DNA of 64,000 nt from Trematomus loennbergii (GCA_012861695.1 JAAOOA010000434.1:248001-312000); one strand, 5' to 3'; shown: positions 22,489 through 35,434, numbered from the stretch's first letter. Numbers and translations are program-made. Notes: a model not told the origin generated them from the sequence alone.

Positions 22489-22674
22489 TTCGCCCAGCCA
22501 ATCAGAAATTGGAACCTTTTTCTCCCCAGGAAAGTCCCTGCTCTGTAGCAGGGACTAAAAAGGGGTGAAAAGGTGCGCAAAAAAAAGTTCTAGTTCCAGA
22601 TTTTTGGTGTGAACCCCAAATCCCAGGAACTATCGGAACTATTCCTGGGAAAAGTACTCCGGTGTGAAAGCGCC
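22489..22674 (-). mobile_element. Truncated PIF/Harbinger terminus
   Basis: The right edge GGGAAAAGTACTCCGGTGTG...GCGCC matches the termini of the Harbinger elements at 34998 and 59733. The internal GTCCCTGCTCTGTAGCAGGG hairpin also matches their subterminal region. The inner part is missing where the LINE tail abuts. Confidence 0.75.
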
Positions 22675-22928
22675 TCTTGTCAGTATTTGGCAGAGGTGGG
22701 GACTCGAGTCACATGACTTGACTCGAGTCGGACTCGAGTCGCATATTTTTTGACTTGAGACTTGCTTGACTAACATTGATAAAAGACTTGACTTGACTTG
22801 GACTTGGTATTCATGATTTGAGACTTGACTTAAGCTTGAGACAGATGACTTGAAAAACGTGATTGGGTGATTATAGCGCCGTGCGCGCAAACCTGGCAAC
22901 TCACTAGACGGCAGGAGTGTCAGTTAAC

Positions 22929-23104
22929 ATGGCAGCGGCTAGCGTTACTCCAAAAATAGTGAAGTTTGGATTCAAGGATTATGTTGTCGATGACGCTAAT
23001 AAGAAGAGAACAGCGGTATGCAGGGTCTGCAGCATAAAGATCAGTGACACGACCACCACAACATGCAACTTCATTCGTCACTACAAAAAAACCCACAGAG
23101 AAAG
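22929..23104 (+). CDS. hAT transposase first exon, BED zinc finger
   Basis: The ATG at 22929 (MAAASVTPKIVKFGFKDYVV) leads into a BED-type finger: Cys-x2-Cys in VCRVCSIK and the His pair in FIRHYKKTHRER (residues about 30-57). BED fingers bind the ends of hAT elements. The open frame meets a good splice donor, AAAG|GTGCGTG, at 23104/23105, so this is exon 1 of a spliced transposase whose remaining exons are gone. The nested hAT sits just 15 bp past the donor, in what was the intron. Confidence 0.75.
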
Positions 23105-23119
23105 GTGCGTGAATGTTGG

Positions 23120-23997
23120 CAGAGATGGGGTCGTTACTAAAAAAAAGTAATATATTACACTACTTCGTTACTCTCTACATAAAGTAACTCGTTACTTTAC
23201 TCGTTACTTTACTCGTTACTTTACTCGCAGGGCCGGCCAGCCCCTCCCTGCAGGCAGATCACGCAGACTGCTAAAGTTTCAAATGTTCTCTTTAGTTCAG
23301 TTTCCATTGTCGCATAAGACTGATCCAGATAGCTCTGACCATGGCTGTCCTCTGTCTCCTGCTATCTGTATTTTGCGCAGTATATCTCTGAACGATGCGA
23401 TGGTGATTCCACTGTGCAAATGGGCAACATTACCTCTACTATGAAGGATGCTACAAGCCTGTCCATCTCTGCTTTGGTTACCGGTCCTCCAAATTCTTGC
23501 GGCGGCGCACTCACAACATCCTCACTCTGGGTTCGGGGTCCTTAGCTATTAGCTTCACCTTAGCATGTGTTCTTTGCAGGTGTTTGTTGAGGTTTGACGT
23601 GGTGTTTAGAGCAGTGGATAACAGCTTCTGGCCTGGACACAGTTTGCACCTCACCGTCACATTCCTGTCTATTCTTCGGACGAACTCAAAATAATGGGCA
23701 TACCTCCACCCCTCGAAAGTTATCGCTGACTCAGCCATGTTTATGCAGCACTGCACGCGGAGATGTGGACGTGCAAGTCGCGCAGATTACGTACATATAA
23801 ACCTGCGGCGGAAACCCCTCTTGTCTGTCAGTGTGATGACTGATTTTATAAAAGTAACGAAGTAACGCGTGTCGGGGCAATGTTAGTAACTGTAGTGTGA
23901 TTACTGAATTATAAAAGTAACGCGTTACACTACTCCGTTACCGACAAAAGTAATATTATTAGTACGCGTACTTTGTAACGCGTTACACCCAACTCTG
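23120..23997 (-). mobile_element. Nested hAT element in the intron of another hAT
   Basis: The element begins CAGAGATGGGGTCGTTACTA and ends ACGCGTTACACCCAACTCTG, with the many GTTACTTTACTC and GTAACGCG subterminal repeats typical of this hAT group. The 8-bp flanks are only partly alike. It carries a minus-strand BED finger at 23511-23756 and is otherwise non-coding. Confidence 0.8.
23511..23756 (-). pseudogene. hAT BED zinc-finger exon
   Basis: The 81-residue frame contains FEGWRYAHYFEFV, VRCKLCPGQKLLSTALNTTS and NLNKHLQRTHAK. This is a classic hAT BED finger (Cys-x2-Cys, His-x4-His) of a different subfamily from that of the host element. It starts at Met 23756 or the internal Met at 23738. 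The catalytic region is absent. Orientation is opposite to the BED exon of the surrounding element. Confidence 0.8.
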
Positions 23998-24097
23998 GTG
24001 TTGTGTTAGCTAGAAAGCTAACGTTAAGTTTAAGCTACGTTAGACTTGGTTTCAAATCGATTAAGCATTGCAAAGAGAAGACAAAACGGTAAATGAA

Positions 24098-24504
24098 CAC
24101 TAGAACCGCCAAGGGATTCATTTGTACTAACCCTGATACTGACGGGCTGTCAGGAGAGGGAGAGAGAGAGAGGAAAAGAGATGCCTCGTTTATTTCCCCT
24201 GTGTTATTATCAGAAGTTACTGTAAACTGTTGAATCATGTAGTTCATCTACTTTTAGTAGTTTGTTTAAATGTTTTAATTATGATGTTTTTGTTTGTAGA
24301 AGTGCATCATTCCTTGATTTATTGTAAAATGAATCTGAACTTTTTGATCTGTTATGATGATAAACTGAAGCAATTTCTAAATTAACCCAATTAAGTGAGT
24401 TTAAATCGTCCTACTTAGTTTATAAGGAAATTATGAAGAGGAACAAATTAAATGATTTGAAAATGATATCAATGTAGGAGCTGACGCTGTTGGCGGTTCT
24501 AGTG
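24098..24504. mobile_element. piggyBac-like MITE, copy 2
   Basis: The termini CACTAGAACCGCC and GGCGGTTCTAGTG are the same family as 16143-16619. The right flank is TTAA (24505-24508). The left flank has mutated to TGAA (24094-24097). Confidence 0.85.
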
Positions 24505-24612
24505 TTAACAGACATTTAAATTAAATATGTGTAATGGCAAATGCCATATATGATTTTCTTACCTGGATTTCTGCCTTTTTGAATAGACTTTTTGACTGAG
24601 TCCTAGCTATAT

Positions 24613-24632
24613 TGTCTGCAGTTCTAGGGTTA
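24613..24632 (-). mobile_element. Isolated piggyBac-like terminus
   Basis: CTGCAGTTCTAGGGTTAA reads TTAACCCTAGAACTGCAG on the minus strand, a piggyBac-type end with its TTAA. No partner end is visible nearby. Confidence 0.45.
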
Positions 24633-24943
24633 ATATTAATCTAATATGATTGTCATCGGTCTAAATTAGATTTCAAATGATTAACTGTGTATGTAATGAA
24701 GATCATAGTGTGGGTTAAATCCATTTTCATAACCACTGTCTTTTAATTGATTTAAATGCGGAAACTGGGCTTATTCATCAGAATTTCGACTTGACTTGAC
24801 TTGCTTGACCTGAGCAATGACTTGACTTGACTTGCTTGACTCTCACCACAGTGACTTGGGACTTGCTTGATACTTGTAGGTCAAGACTTGAGACTTGCTC
24901 ATGACTTGCACATGTAGGACTTACTCCCACCTCTGGTATTTGG

Positions 24944-26966
24944 CCCTTAACGTTTGACACTGTCAACATTTGAACAGCCTAGAGACCAAAGACATCCTTT
25001 TTCTGACAAAAGCTGTCTTCAAGTGCAATCTAACACCCCGTTTGTGAATGTACAGTATATAAAAGATCCTCTATGATGACAACAAGATAAAATATCCCTG
25101 CCATTGATGGATTATACCATTTAAATTAACATTTCCTGCCGACACAGTTCATTGTTTAACAAGCTGTGAGCTGGGAAATGAAAAGAGAGCTGAAGACTTA
25201 AAAGGAAGTTGTGGAGGAATACGATGAAAGTCCTTCTGATATCCCCACCAGCCAGACACCATGATGTCTTTCACAGATGTCCGTACAACTTATTTTCAGT
25301 GCTCTGTATATGTCCGAATTCTATTCCTCATGTTCCCAAGTGCCTCATGTGTATTTCTGTCTTGTTCACAATTTCCCAACGGAACCTGAAGCAACATATC
25401 AATCTGACAACAGGCAGTCTGGGAGATGGGACCCCAACAACTTCCCAATAGAGTAGATTAACTTGCCTGGAGTTTTTCTGGTGTCGCAATTATAGATAAA
25501 TGCTTCCATATCAGCATGGTCTGAAAATAATGTGGAAAAAACTATTTACCAAGCATATATGCTACGGTGCATGAGTCATAAAGTGGCAATTTATCTTTAC
25601 AATCATATTAAACTGTTTCATAAGAGCAGACTCACACAGCACTCTGCATCTTTACTTCCGGTACAGCTGTATGGTTCAGTATGATAGAAGTCATGGCAAC
25701 TTCTGATTGGTTGAACTGAAACATGTGAATGTCCTCAATGAGCTGGTTGAGTTGGAGGCAGGAAAATAACTAAATATAAAATAAAGAAAAACCCAGTCAA
25801 TTAAGTGGCAAAGATACACAGTGGCAATTATTTAGAAATATAAATAAATAAGAGAACACAGATATATATATTAAAACATTTTTAGAATTAATCAAATTGT
25901 TTTTTTATTGCCAAAAAGAACTCTAAAAGTGTGGCTATTAAAAATGGCTATTCTATCTGGTTAGTTGAGGTCAAAGTTTTAATTAAGGTATAAAAAAAAA
26001 AAAAAAAAAACCAACAGCAACAACAGGACTTGAACCAACGAAGGGGTGTTTATACGTCCCTCACCATCCTATCCTCCACTTATTTTCTCTGCACTTCATG
26101 GAACATAAACTGCTCATTTAATAAACAACAGATATGATTAACAGTCTACCTCTCCAGTGACTGTACCAGGTCATTTCATTTCTCTCAACAGCATTATATC
26201 AACTGATTGCACTACCAGGTTCATGAGCATAGTAGGAGGATGTTACACGGAGGCAATTGAGATTGCATTGCCTTTTGAACCTGATTAGCAAGCAAACATT
26301 TGAAACCTCAGGAATTGCTCATGAGGTCATTGGTGTAGGATGCAGGCAACATAAAACAGGTGTTGTGTAGAAATGTTCAACCTAACCGTGTAAAAGTACA
26401 CTTCCATACAAAAAAGTGCTTTCTTAAATTGAAAAAATATATATTTACTTAATATAAATATGCCAAGGTTGACTTCTGTATACATACAAACAAAATACAT
26501 TTACCTTTTAACATTGCAGTTTTGTTTTAGACATGTCACTTTTCTATCTCTCTCTTAGATTACAAAATACAGTGAAAGGAAGCATTTTCTTTTCCATTTA
26601 AAAACAAATTACGTTTTTACCTTCAGTCATGAAGAGTGGAGCTAATTGAGTCAAACGCAGGAGACTGCAGGCAACAGGAACTTGGAAAAATAACTTGCAA
26701 AGCAAGGCAAAAGATGACATAACAAAACCAAGGATCCAAAAGAGACTGTACTCGAGAACCTAAATACAAACTTATCTGATGAGTGGAGGACGTGCAGGTA
26801 GAGAGATGTGCTGAGAAGCTCAGGTGAAGGGAACAAAGTGATTAAACAGGAGTTAAGTCAGGGAACTGATTGGCTGGGGGGAAACTCTGGATACAGGTGA
26901 GGATTTGATTGGCTCAGAGGAACTGTGGTAGCAGTGAAGGACTAACGAGGCTGATTCAGAGCAGGT
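24944..26966. other. No gene recognised, about 2.0 kb
   Basis: AT-rich sequence with a poly(A) run at 25989-26008. It shows no terminal repeats, domain motifs or convincing splice pairs. Confidence 0.45.
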
Positions 26967-26974
26967 GTGTAGAT

Positions 26975-27558
26975 TAGGGTGACCAGGTCCCAACAAACCA
27001 AATGAGGGACAAGGAGTATTTGTGTGGGACAATGTGGGACACCCTCTCAACACCCCCCCCCGTTGAAAATGTACTAGCGGTGATTATTTGCGGTACCGAG
27101 GTGGGCCGGTCGAGAGTCCCGGGCTGATTTGTAGTCCCAGTCCGCCGCTGCCCACGGGTAAATGTCTTCCCAGTCTTTCTTGTATGTGCATCTTCTTCTT
27201 TTCTTAGCTGTAGTTTTAGTTTCCTCCATTTTCCATAACCTGCTGCGTCGCCTGCGTTATTGACTTTCATTGTTGTTGTTTGGCGCGGCCGCGGCGGTGT
27301 GTGTGTGAGTGAGTTACTCTCATTGGTTAACACTTGACCAGCACCCGCCGTGTTTTACAGTTTGATTGACAGCAAACACAGCTCCGTGATGATAGCCTTC
27401 CCTGCTTTCTCAACAGCCATTGGATAAATCTGATTTTAGAAAAGCGTTTTAGCCAATCAAAATGAAATATGCGGGACATCGTCTCAATTTGCGGGACGCA
27501 CCAAAAGTCGTGAAAATGCTGTGCAGTCCCGCGCAAAGCGGGACATCTGGTCACCCTA
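26975..27558. mobile_element. hAT element with perfect 8-bp target duplication
   Basis: It begins TAGGGTGACCAGG and ends CTGGTCACCCTA, flanked by exact GTGTAGAT (26967-26974 and 27559-27566). Broken minus-strand open frames of basic composition remain inside, but no BED or dimerisation motif is evident. It is 584 bp and non-autonomous. Confidence 0.93.
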
Positions 27559-27566
27559 GTGTAGAT

Positions 27567-28375
27567 GGGCAAGGGAAAGGCTGAACAGGAACACAAGAGG
27601 AACTAGAGAATGCAATTCCTGAAGAAATTGCTAGTGGGAATGCTTTATGCTGAATTGCTATGCTGAAATGTAATGTGTAAGAAGAAAGTGAAGAATTTAG
27701 ATTGAAATGATACATGAACACTGGGGGCTTGAATGTGTGATGAGAGAAGAAAAGAAAGTAAAAAAGCTTGGAAAAGCAGCAGAATATTTGAACTGCAAAC
27801 TATTGAACTAACTTGATGACGAATGATCTGTCGCCATGGCAACGGTATTTAATGACACCCCATAATACGCTTAGATGTTTTGATGGCTGCATCGTTACCA
27901 AACCTGTGAAGTTTTGGGCCGTTTGGAGCATTTTCACTGAACTTTTGAGAAAACCGTGTTTCATAGCGAGCATTGTGTTGCGATGGCAACGGCATGTCCC
28001 GTAGATGTCTTCACGGCTGGACTGTTAGCACACTTGAAACTATTCAGCAAACTATAAATAATAATCTAAGTTATTGAGTTTTTAGCATAATACTTCAGAA
28101 TCTTAAAATTCCTTAACGTTTGTATGCAATTGTGCTAAATTCAACACTGGAATCAAGCAAATATGAATATGTTTGCATGACATTATTTATTTATATTTTG
28201 CCATCACTTAATTATACGTTTAATACAAGCTAAGGTACATGTGATGATAGCTAGTTAGTGTGATGCCTCCTCCAAACAGCATAATAACCAGACTGTATCA
28301 TTAAAACAACAAGTACCAGTTCTAGATCCTTGACTTTAGACAAACAATTCAAAAGACAAAATCAACTAAATGTAT
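27567..28375. other. No gene recognised, about 0.8 kb
   Basis: AT-rich sequence. Two similar CCATGGCAACGG/GATGGCAACGG segments (27834 and 27981) suggest a small local duplication. No coding evidence. Confidence 0.4.
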
Positions 28376-28379
28376 TTAA

Positions 28380-29274
<895 letters not shown>

Positions 29275-29393
29275 ACCGATCTTTATTTGAAGGTGCCTCT
29301 TAACCTGAGATATTAGTTATACAGTAATAGTATTGACAATCTAAAAAAACTGAGCAACTCAACGGTTAACTTTATATTTCTTATTGTCTAAAG

Positions 29394-30027
29394 CAGGGGT
29401 CGGCAACCCCTGGCACGCGTGCCACCATTGGCACGCGGCACCGTAACCAGTGGCACACTAGGAATAAGTGGAATAAGTGTGCAAAATATAAAAAAATTAT
29501 TTTCGGATCCTGAACGAGACCGCCGCCAGAGCGCGTCTCCCCGTTACCTGCAGAAGGAAGCCATGCACACAACGCAGCCCCGCTCTCTTTAACTCCAGGC
29601 GACTTTCTGCCGCTTTCCTCCGTGGTGCAGTGCTGATCGTTTCACCACAGAGGAAAGCACTTCACAAATTGCAGTACCCATAAGGAGCTGTACAAATGCT
29701 GCAGTTTTTGCGTGGCTGTGTCTTTAGTTGAAAGCCCAGTGGCAATCTGCTCATCTCTCATCGAAAAAATATGCTACACAGGGGCGGACTGGCCATCTGT
29801 CGAATCACAGACCGGAAGATCGTCCTTATTATTATGCCGTTCAAACCAATTATTTAAAGTTGTTTGTTAAATTCGGCATTATGTAAGTTGCGCTGACAGG
29901 TCCACACACTGCGAGGCCCCCCCGCCCTCCTGTTGACAGTTCATGAGCGTCAAGCTCCTCCCCCCTCCGGTGTTAATTCACGATCGTCGGCACGCTGATA
30001 ATTTATCAAAAAGGTTGCCGACCCCTG
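29394..30027. mobile_element. hAT element with perfect 8-bp target duplication
   Basis: The termini CAGGGGTCGGCAACCCC and GGTTGCCGACCCCTG are flanked by exact GTCTAAAG (29386-29393 and 30028-30035). It is 634 bp with no transposase. The GGGGTCGGCAACC end is a common vertebrate hAT type. Confidence 0.95.
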
Positions 30028-30446
30028 GTCTAAAGCATTTATTATTTTCATATTCAGTGTGGACGGATTGAGACAGCGTGGTGTCCAGAGAGCTGCAGAG
30101 ACTTCAGGGAGAAACCTCCGTGTGATGGACGTCCTGTCTGTTGGTTTGGAGAGGACTGAGGGTCTTTCCTCTGCAAGGAGGACCAGGCCTGATGGAGGAG
30201 CCCATGCTGGGCATAGCCGATACCAACTGCACAGGCCTAGTCTGTCACTTTATTTGACTAACTGTGTTTACTTATACATTTAATAGGTTTATACCTTCTG
30301 TCCATATGTGCTTTTTATTTAAAACATTTTTGATTAACTTTTGGTTCACATTTCAATAAATTGAATTTGTATTTGCACTCCTTTTGTCCATTGTTCTTAC
30401 TGAAAATGTTAGATTACACATTCACATCCGACTGAAGATTGGCCCC

Positions 30447-30643
30447 ATTTATTTGTGACGTTGCAAACTCTGCGGTACAAGGCACAGGTGTTGTGAAGCT
30501 CATAAAGTGAGGCAAATAGAAATAATCAGCTGATGGCGTGTAGATGTGGAAATAGGTGCATTCGATCAGCTGACTGTTTTTCGCCACACTTTATAAGCCT
30601 ATAACCACACCTTCTCTGAGGTGCAGCGTCACAAACAAATGAT
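30447..30643. repeat. Imperfect inverted repeat, about 65-bp arms
   Basis: TTTGTGACGTTGCA (from 30451) pairs with TGCAGCGTCACAAAC (from 30622), and CATAAAGTGAGGC pairs with CGCCACACTTTAT. The middle of the arms is diverged. It may be a small MITE. It lies in what would be the 3' UTR of the candidate gene at 30731-32164. Confidence 0.4.
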
Positions 30644-30730
30644 GGTCCTGATAGACTACAAAAATATTCGGTGTGCAGATCTTTTTTTCACAATAAAAGT
30701 AGTTTCTTAGTGAATGTCCTGTATCAGCTT

Positions 30731-32164
30731 TTAATTTCCCTCTTGGATGTTCTTCTTGACCCTCAGAGAAGGAGAAAATGTTGAGTCGTGTCTTTCAGGC
30801 CTGTCCTTTCCTAACAAAAATTACAGGAAACATAAAACATATTATTGCAGAACAAGTGTGTTATTTATGAAAGAGGTGGTGTGTGTTTTTAGGGGCTGTA
30901 TATAATTATTTTGTAATTGTAATGTTTTTTTTTATTTCAACAGTGAGCTACAAAGACAATCAGATTATGAATGAAAAGTATGACATTCATCAACATTGAA
31001 ATATATTTTATTATCAAAATAATATTTAACGTTAAGCTTGCTCTGTTGTCTCACTGAAAGAATCACTTTTACCACATTTTTCACAGACAATATTGAGAGA
31101 TAAATTGTAGCAGTTCTCACTATGTGTCAAATATCTTTGCCTTCAATACATTCAATTAGAAAGCTGACAAAGTCATATTGCTTGTTAACATCTAAATATA
31201 ACTTTTTGCATGGAAAAACCCCTCAAATTCACTGATGTGTAGGTGATCTAGTATTTAGTATTGTTTAATGAAATGTATATCAGTGTATTAAAGTCAATAC
31301 TTCATTTATTTAAACCAATATCTTTCTTGATTCTTTGTACAGTATGAAAAAAGAGTATTTGTACCTGTGCTGAAGTTCACTGCTGTGGGGAGTCCAGTTC
31401 TGTCTCTCACTCTCTGGTCCAGCCTGTCTGCATCACCTGGAAACTTTAAACAAACAGATATATATGTAAAGTACCATGTGTACAAACTTATTCTCTTCTG
31501 TTGAACATGTTGGATTGTGTATTGGCCGAGTCAGGGTCCTTTTTATTTTACTGTAACTTTGGAAGTTGTGTTACCAATGCTTACTGTTTATTTGATACCA
31601 ATTTGGTAATACAATTAATAAAAACAACAAGATTTGGGTTCGTTCTTCAGATGACTGTGACGTTAACGTGTAAGCTCAATAATGAACTCCAGCTCAACCA
31701 ACCATATTGTAATATCAAAGTAATCATCTTGAAATATGACATTAATAATTGTAATATACACACATCTTATTGTGAGGTTGATTTCACATACACTACTTCG
31801 ACGTTAGCTTGTCTACATACTTGAGCATAGCGGATTTAAATGAACCTTAGCGATGCATACAGTTCCAACTACATAATAAAATATCTCTCTAAGTTACAAG
31901 GATGACCTTATTTTATCAACCTCAAACAGAAGCCGTTTGTTCTACAGTATTATCCCACTTAACGCTTAACACTTGTCTATTTCGTTTTAACCTTTATATA
32001 TACAGTCTATGGTTTTAACTTGCAGGCTACGATTAGCATCGTTAGCACAGATGTAGCTACCACTCGCTTACACGCTAACCCAAGCCTTAACATTCATTAC
32101 GTAGCTGATTAAAATCATAAACACATAAATAAGTACTCGAATTTCACTTACCGCAAAACCGCAT
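30731..32164 (-). CDS. Candidate small spliced gene, 54 residues
   Basis: I do not recognise this protein. Three minus-strand exons, 32164-32152, 31436-31365 and 30810-30731, have splice signals GCG|GTAAGTG, TTCCAG|GTG, ACAG|GTACAA and TTGTTAG|GAA. They join into one frame starting MRFCGDADRLDQRV and ending RVKKNIQEGN. The peptide is strongly basic and polar with no signal peptide or membrane segment. The first exon lies just downstream (minus sense) of a GC-rich, CpG-bearing stretch (32220-32345) that could be a promoter. A minus-strand AATAAA at 30447-30452 could end the transcript. A frame running across two introns supports it. The short length, an unremarkable ATG context and the lack of any known family argue for caution. 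It might instead be a non-coding RNA or the 5' part of a larger gene. Confidence 0.3.
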
Positions 32165-32858
32165 TCATGCACCGTCTGTTTTAACCGCAGAGCGAGTCAC
32201 AATAGTCCGATATAAGCATGAAGACACGGACCGTTAGCCCTGCAGTCATCCGGTTCGACCTGACTATGGCTGTGACTGTGTGACTGACCCGAGCCTCGTC
32301 GTTCTGATAGCTCCGCCCCTTCGCTCCAACCCCCCTCCCTCCCCCACATCTACAGTTGAAAATTACATTTGCGACACATTCATCGCAAGAAGTGTAGCAA
32401 AAGTCAAGGCCGCAGATTCGTCGATTTATACTGCCACAGAGCAGATTCGTGAAGTTGTAGTGACTGATTTGAGAGGTTATAATAACCAAGTTGCAGTTGT
32501 AATGGAAAATATATTTAAAAAAAAAAAAAAATTCTACAAGCTACAAAACTTATTTTTTCTTCTGTGACTTCAAATTTGTTTCACAGATACGTGGATATTT
32601 TATACAAGTGTAAATGTATGCACACAAGCTCAGATTTTTTTTCTGCAAGTGCTCACATCAGGTTTTACATGCTCTCGCATTTTGCACCATTTCTACCTTC
32701 ATACCTGTCATCAAATTTCATTTTTAGTTGCTGCTGTAGCGGAAGTTTAGTACAACTATTTTTGATTAAATACTCCAAATCTCCACCCTCCATAATTGCA
32801 CCTGCTTCAGTTGCTTGCTACTTTCTAACGGCGGTGAGAGTGGTGCAGTGATGCTATC

Positions 32859-32998
32859 TATCGATTAGATTTATGATTCGAAAATTATAAAAGTAGGGTA
32901 GATATTATCCGGCTGAACAAAACGTGCATTTATCTAACAGGCTCGTTTTCCACAGACCTTATTTCCAGCTATTTTCCAAAATCCTATGGAGAAATCCC
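32859..32998 (+). repeat. Dispersed repeat family R1, copy 2
   Basis: The same family and orientation as 231-400. It is followed to about 33370 by GC-richer sequence containing inverted copies of TGGCTTCCCTTGGC and a (TTTA) stretch, probably the rest of the element. Confidence 0.6.
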
Positions 32999-33383
32999 AG
33001 CCGCCTCTGGCTTCCCTTGGCATGGCCCTGACTAATCAAAGGTTGGCAGGGGCATGACGTGAGCCTCGTCTGATTGGTCAATCCCTCATTTTTTTTCACC
33101 AAGGGAAGCCAATTTTGACTGGCCTCCTCTCGCAACAGTGAGTGCAATCTACTGTTTCACCATAACATCTAGAGGGGCGCTGTTTCCCTCTTTGTAAAAT
33201 ACTCAATGAGAATGGGAGAGAGATGGGCCGGCTGCAACACACAGCAAAGAAGAATTACCGAAACTAAACGAAGTGTTTTTATTTATTTATTAAAATTATA
33301 ACTACAATCCGAAAAAACAGGGAAGCCTGGCTTCCCTTGGCCTCCAGGAGAAAACGCCACTGCTATTTTGTATGTACTCTTAA

Positions 33384-34168
33384 AGGTCCCATGTCATGCT
33401 TTTCCGGTTATTACCCGTCCCCTTGTGTGTTATGAAGGTTTTTATGCATGTAAACGGTGTGCAGAGTCAAAACCCTCAAAGTACACCCTGTAGCGAGTAA
33501 AACTCTAACACAGAAAATACCTCCCCAAAACGCCTCGTTGGAGATACGTCATTGTCCATTTGATTCTTCCGGGACGGGGTGGCGTAACCCCGTACCCGGA
33601 ACGAAATGGACCAATCCGTGGAGCCGTTATGTTACGTCCGCGGAGCCGTTACGTTAAGCCCCCGCTGATTGGTCCAAATTGACCAATCCACGGACTTCCT
33701 CACACACAGGCAGCTCTGCTGATTTCTCCTCCCTGGCTGCAGGCTGATAACAGACAGTTGGGATCGCGGCGAAATTCTCTCTGCAGACCCATTCTCACAG
33801 CGTTTATCAACCTTTTTCTTACTCAATATCAAGCCACACTTATTGTTTTTACTTCGGCTGTGAGTTTGTGTGTGCTCAGGATGAGTTTGGCTGTGTTTCG
33901 CTGTGTATGCTAAACAAGGAAACAACACCTCCACGAACGTCCCGACCAATCAGAGCACACTGTGCTCACAGGGAGGGTGGGGGCTTGAGCTATTGGAGCT
34001 ACAACGAGCCGTTAAAGGCAGAGAGTGAAATTCAGTGAATACACGTAGTTTACAGAGATGCTGTATGAGAAACCAAAGTGAGTTTGGAAAATTGCACAAT
34101 ATAAATCTATTTTAGTATACCTCAACAATGGAATTATGATCAGTAGAAATGGCCATGACATGGGACCT
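33384..34168. mobile_element. TTAA-target MITE related to the THAP element
   Basis: The ends AGGTCCCATGTCATG and CATGACATGGGACCT form an inverted repeat flanked by TTAA (33380-33383 and 34169-34172). The first ~230 bp and last ~230 bp match those of the larger element at 48956-51732, so this is an internally deleted relative. The paralogous sequence at about 40500 (TATGTACTCTTAATATTTTT) is the empty site. It reads straight across one TTAA, which confirms the insertion and its 4-bp duplication. Confidence 0.9.
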
Positions 34169-34185
34169 TTAATATTGTTTTCATC

Positions 34186-34878
34186 AAATATAACATATTA
34201 AAAAAATAATTCAATAACGTGCTTTAACCACAAGGTACACAAAGCATACAATGCCATAATAACTTTTTATTATTAGTGTAGGACACGTATAACATCTGAA
34301 GATGTGTAGTTTTATACATGTTTTCACATAATTTTACAGGATATTGCTATATTATTTGACATGTTTTACTTCTACACATTAATATCTGATTCGCAAAACA
34401 TCACAGACAGAAAGGTATATCCATCATTTAATAATGGTAAGCTATTGAAATTCTGATTCCATGGATGTGTCTCCCATCACCCAAAACCCCTGACTATTCT
34501 TTCAACTCAGTATTTACATTCTTATATTCAAAGAAAATCAGTAATATCTTTAAAAAAAGTCCTTTTATATCAGCTGTGCACCGTTATGGTGTAAATATAA
34601 CCATCTACCAATTGGATCAAATATAAAAGTCAGCCGAATTAATGTTGATACTGCAAGGAGACGTATCGTGTGAAGAGAAATTGAAGACGTTGTTTAATTG
34701 CTGATATATTTATGATTCACGTCACGTATTCAGTTTCGGTGGCAATATTTAAGGCAGCCGAACTGTGTATTACAATGCCATTATGTGATGACTTCCAAAG
34801 AGAAAAGCAAGCACACTCGGATTCAAGTATTATTTTCTTCTTTTTTTTTTAATGTTTTTCGGATTTCATATTACATAA
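34186..34878 (+). repeat. Foldback-arm module interrupted by FB-B
   Basis: The segment matches the right arm and loop of FB-D (52290-52660), including CAGCTGTGCACCGTTATGG and CAATTGGATCAAATATAAAA. It also matches the loop module near 40530-40620. It is cut at 34878 by the insertion of FB-B, and related sequence resumes after 44157 (TTGGGTAATCAGT region). Confidence 0.7.
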
Positions 34879-35236
34879 CAACACATTCTCACTCCCAACT
34901 CGGTCTATGTTGACGTTATGTCAGGGTCCCTGTCGTCACTTTCCAACGCAAGGGGGGGCCCTTTAGCGTCGAGTGTCAACTATCAGGGAGTCCCAATGGG
35001 CGCGTTCACACCGGAGTACTTTGGAGTACTTTTCCCACAATAGTTCATCAGAACTACGATATATTTGCGTTCACACCAAAAGCCCCAGGAACTAAAGTAG
35101 CTCAAATTAGTTCGTCCGACCCGCTTTTCAGTCCCTGCTAGAGAGCAGGGACTGTTGTGGGAGAAAATAGTTTGTACGTCTGATTGGCTGTGCGGAATGC
35201 AAACCACGCCCGTTTGACAGAATTTGTAAGCGGCCA

Positions 35237-35434
35237 TTGTATTTGCTCGCTTCGGGCAGCGCACCCGAAGAGATTACTTTTGTGAAAGCAGTTATTATAG
35301 CAACACTAAATAAATCATCGGAGCGGTGGAGTGATGAGGATGTCTCGGGGCTTCTGGCGATTTACTCGGAGGACGCGAAGCGCCGCATTCAGAAGCTTCT
35401 ACTGAATGCAGTTTCCGTGGCTCAGCAAAGTTAG
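35237..35434 (+). pseudogene. Harbinger Myb/SANT-like protein, exon 1 remnant
   Basis: The frame contains RWSDEDVSGLLAIYSEDAKR, the start of a Myb/SANT-like DNA-binding domain as encoded by the second gene of Harbinger elements. In that superfamily the protein assists the nuclease in binding element ends and in nuclear import. The same motif appears in element 2 as VSALLEIYAEDAT (60039 onward). The frame stops early (AQQS), so the copy is degraded. Confidence 0.6.

Larger units (their letters stand above)
22691..24935 (+). mobile_element. hAT element with perfect 8-bp target duplication
   Basis: The termini CAGAGGTGGGGACTCGAGTC and CCCACCTCTG are flanked by exact GTATTTGG copies (22683-22690 and 24936-24943). 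Subterminal regions carry many GACTTG/CAAGTC repeats in both arms, likely transposase binding sites. The interior holds a BED-finger exon, a second hAT (23120-23997) and a piggyBac-like MITE (24098-24504). The rest of its transposase is lost. Confidence 0.95.

Noticed and set aside
26974..27596. Two long minus-strand frames across the hAT at 26975-27558
   Set aside because: They are basic, low-complexity translations without BED, catalytic or dimerisation motifs, and they run beyond the element's ends.
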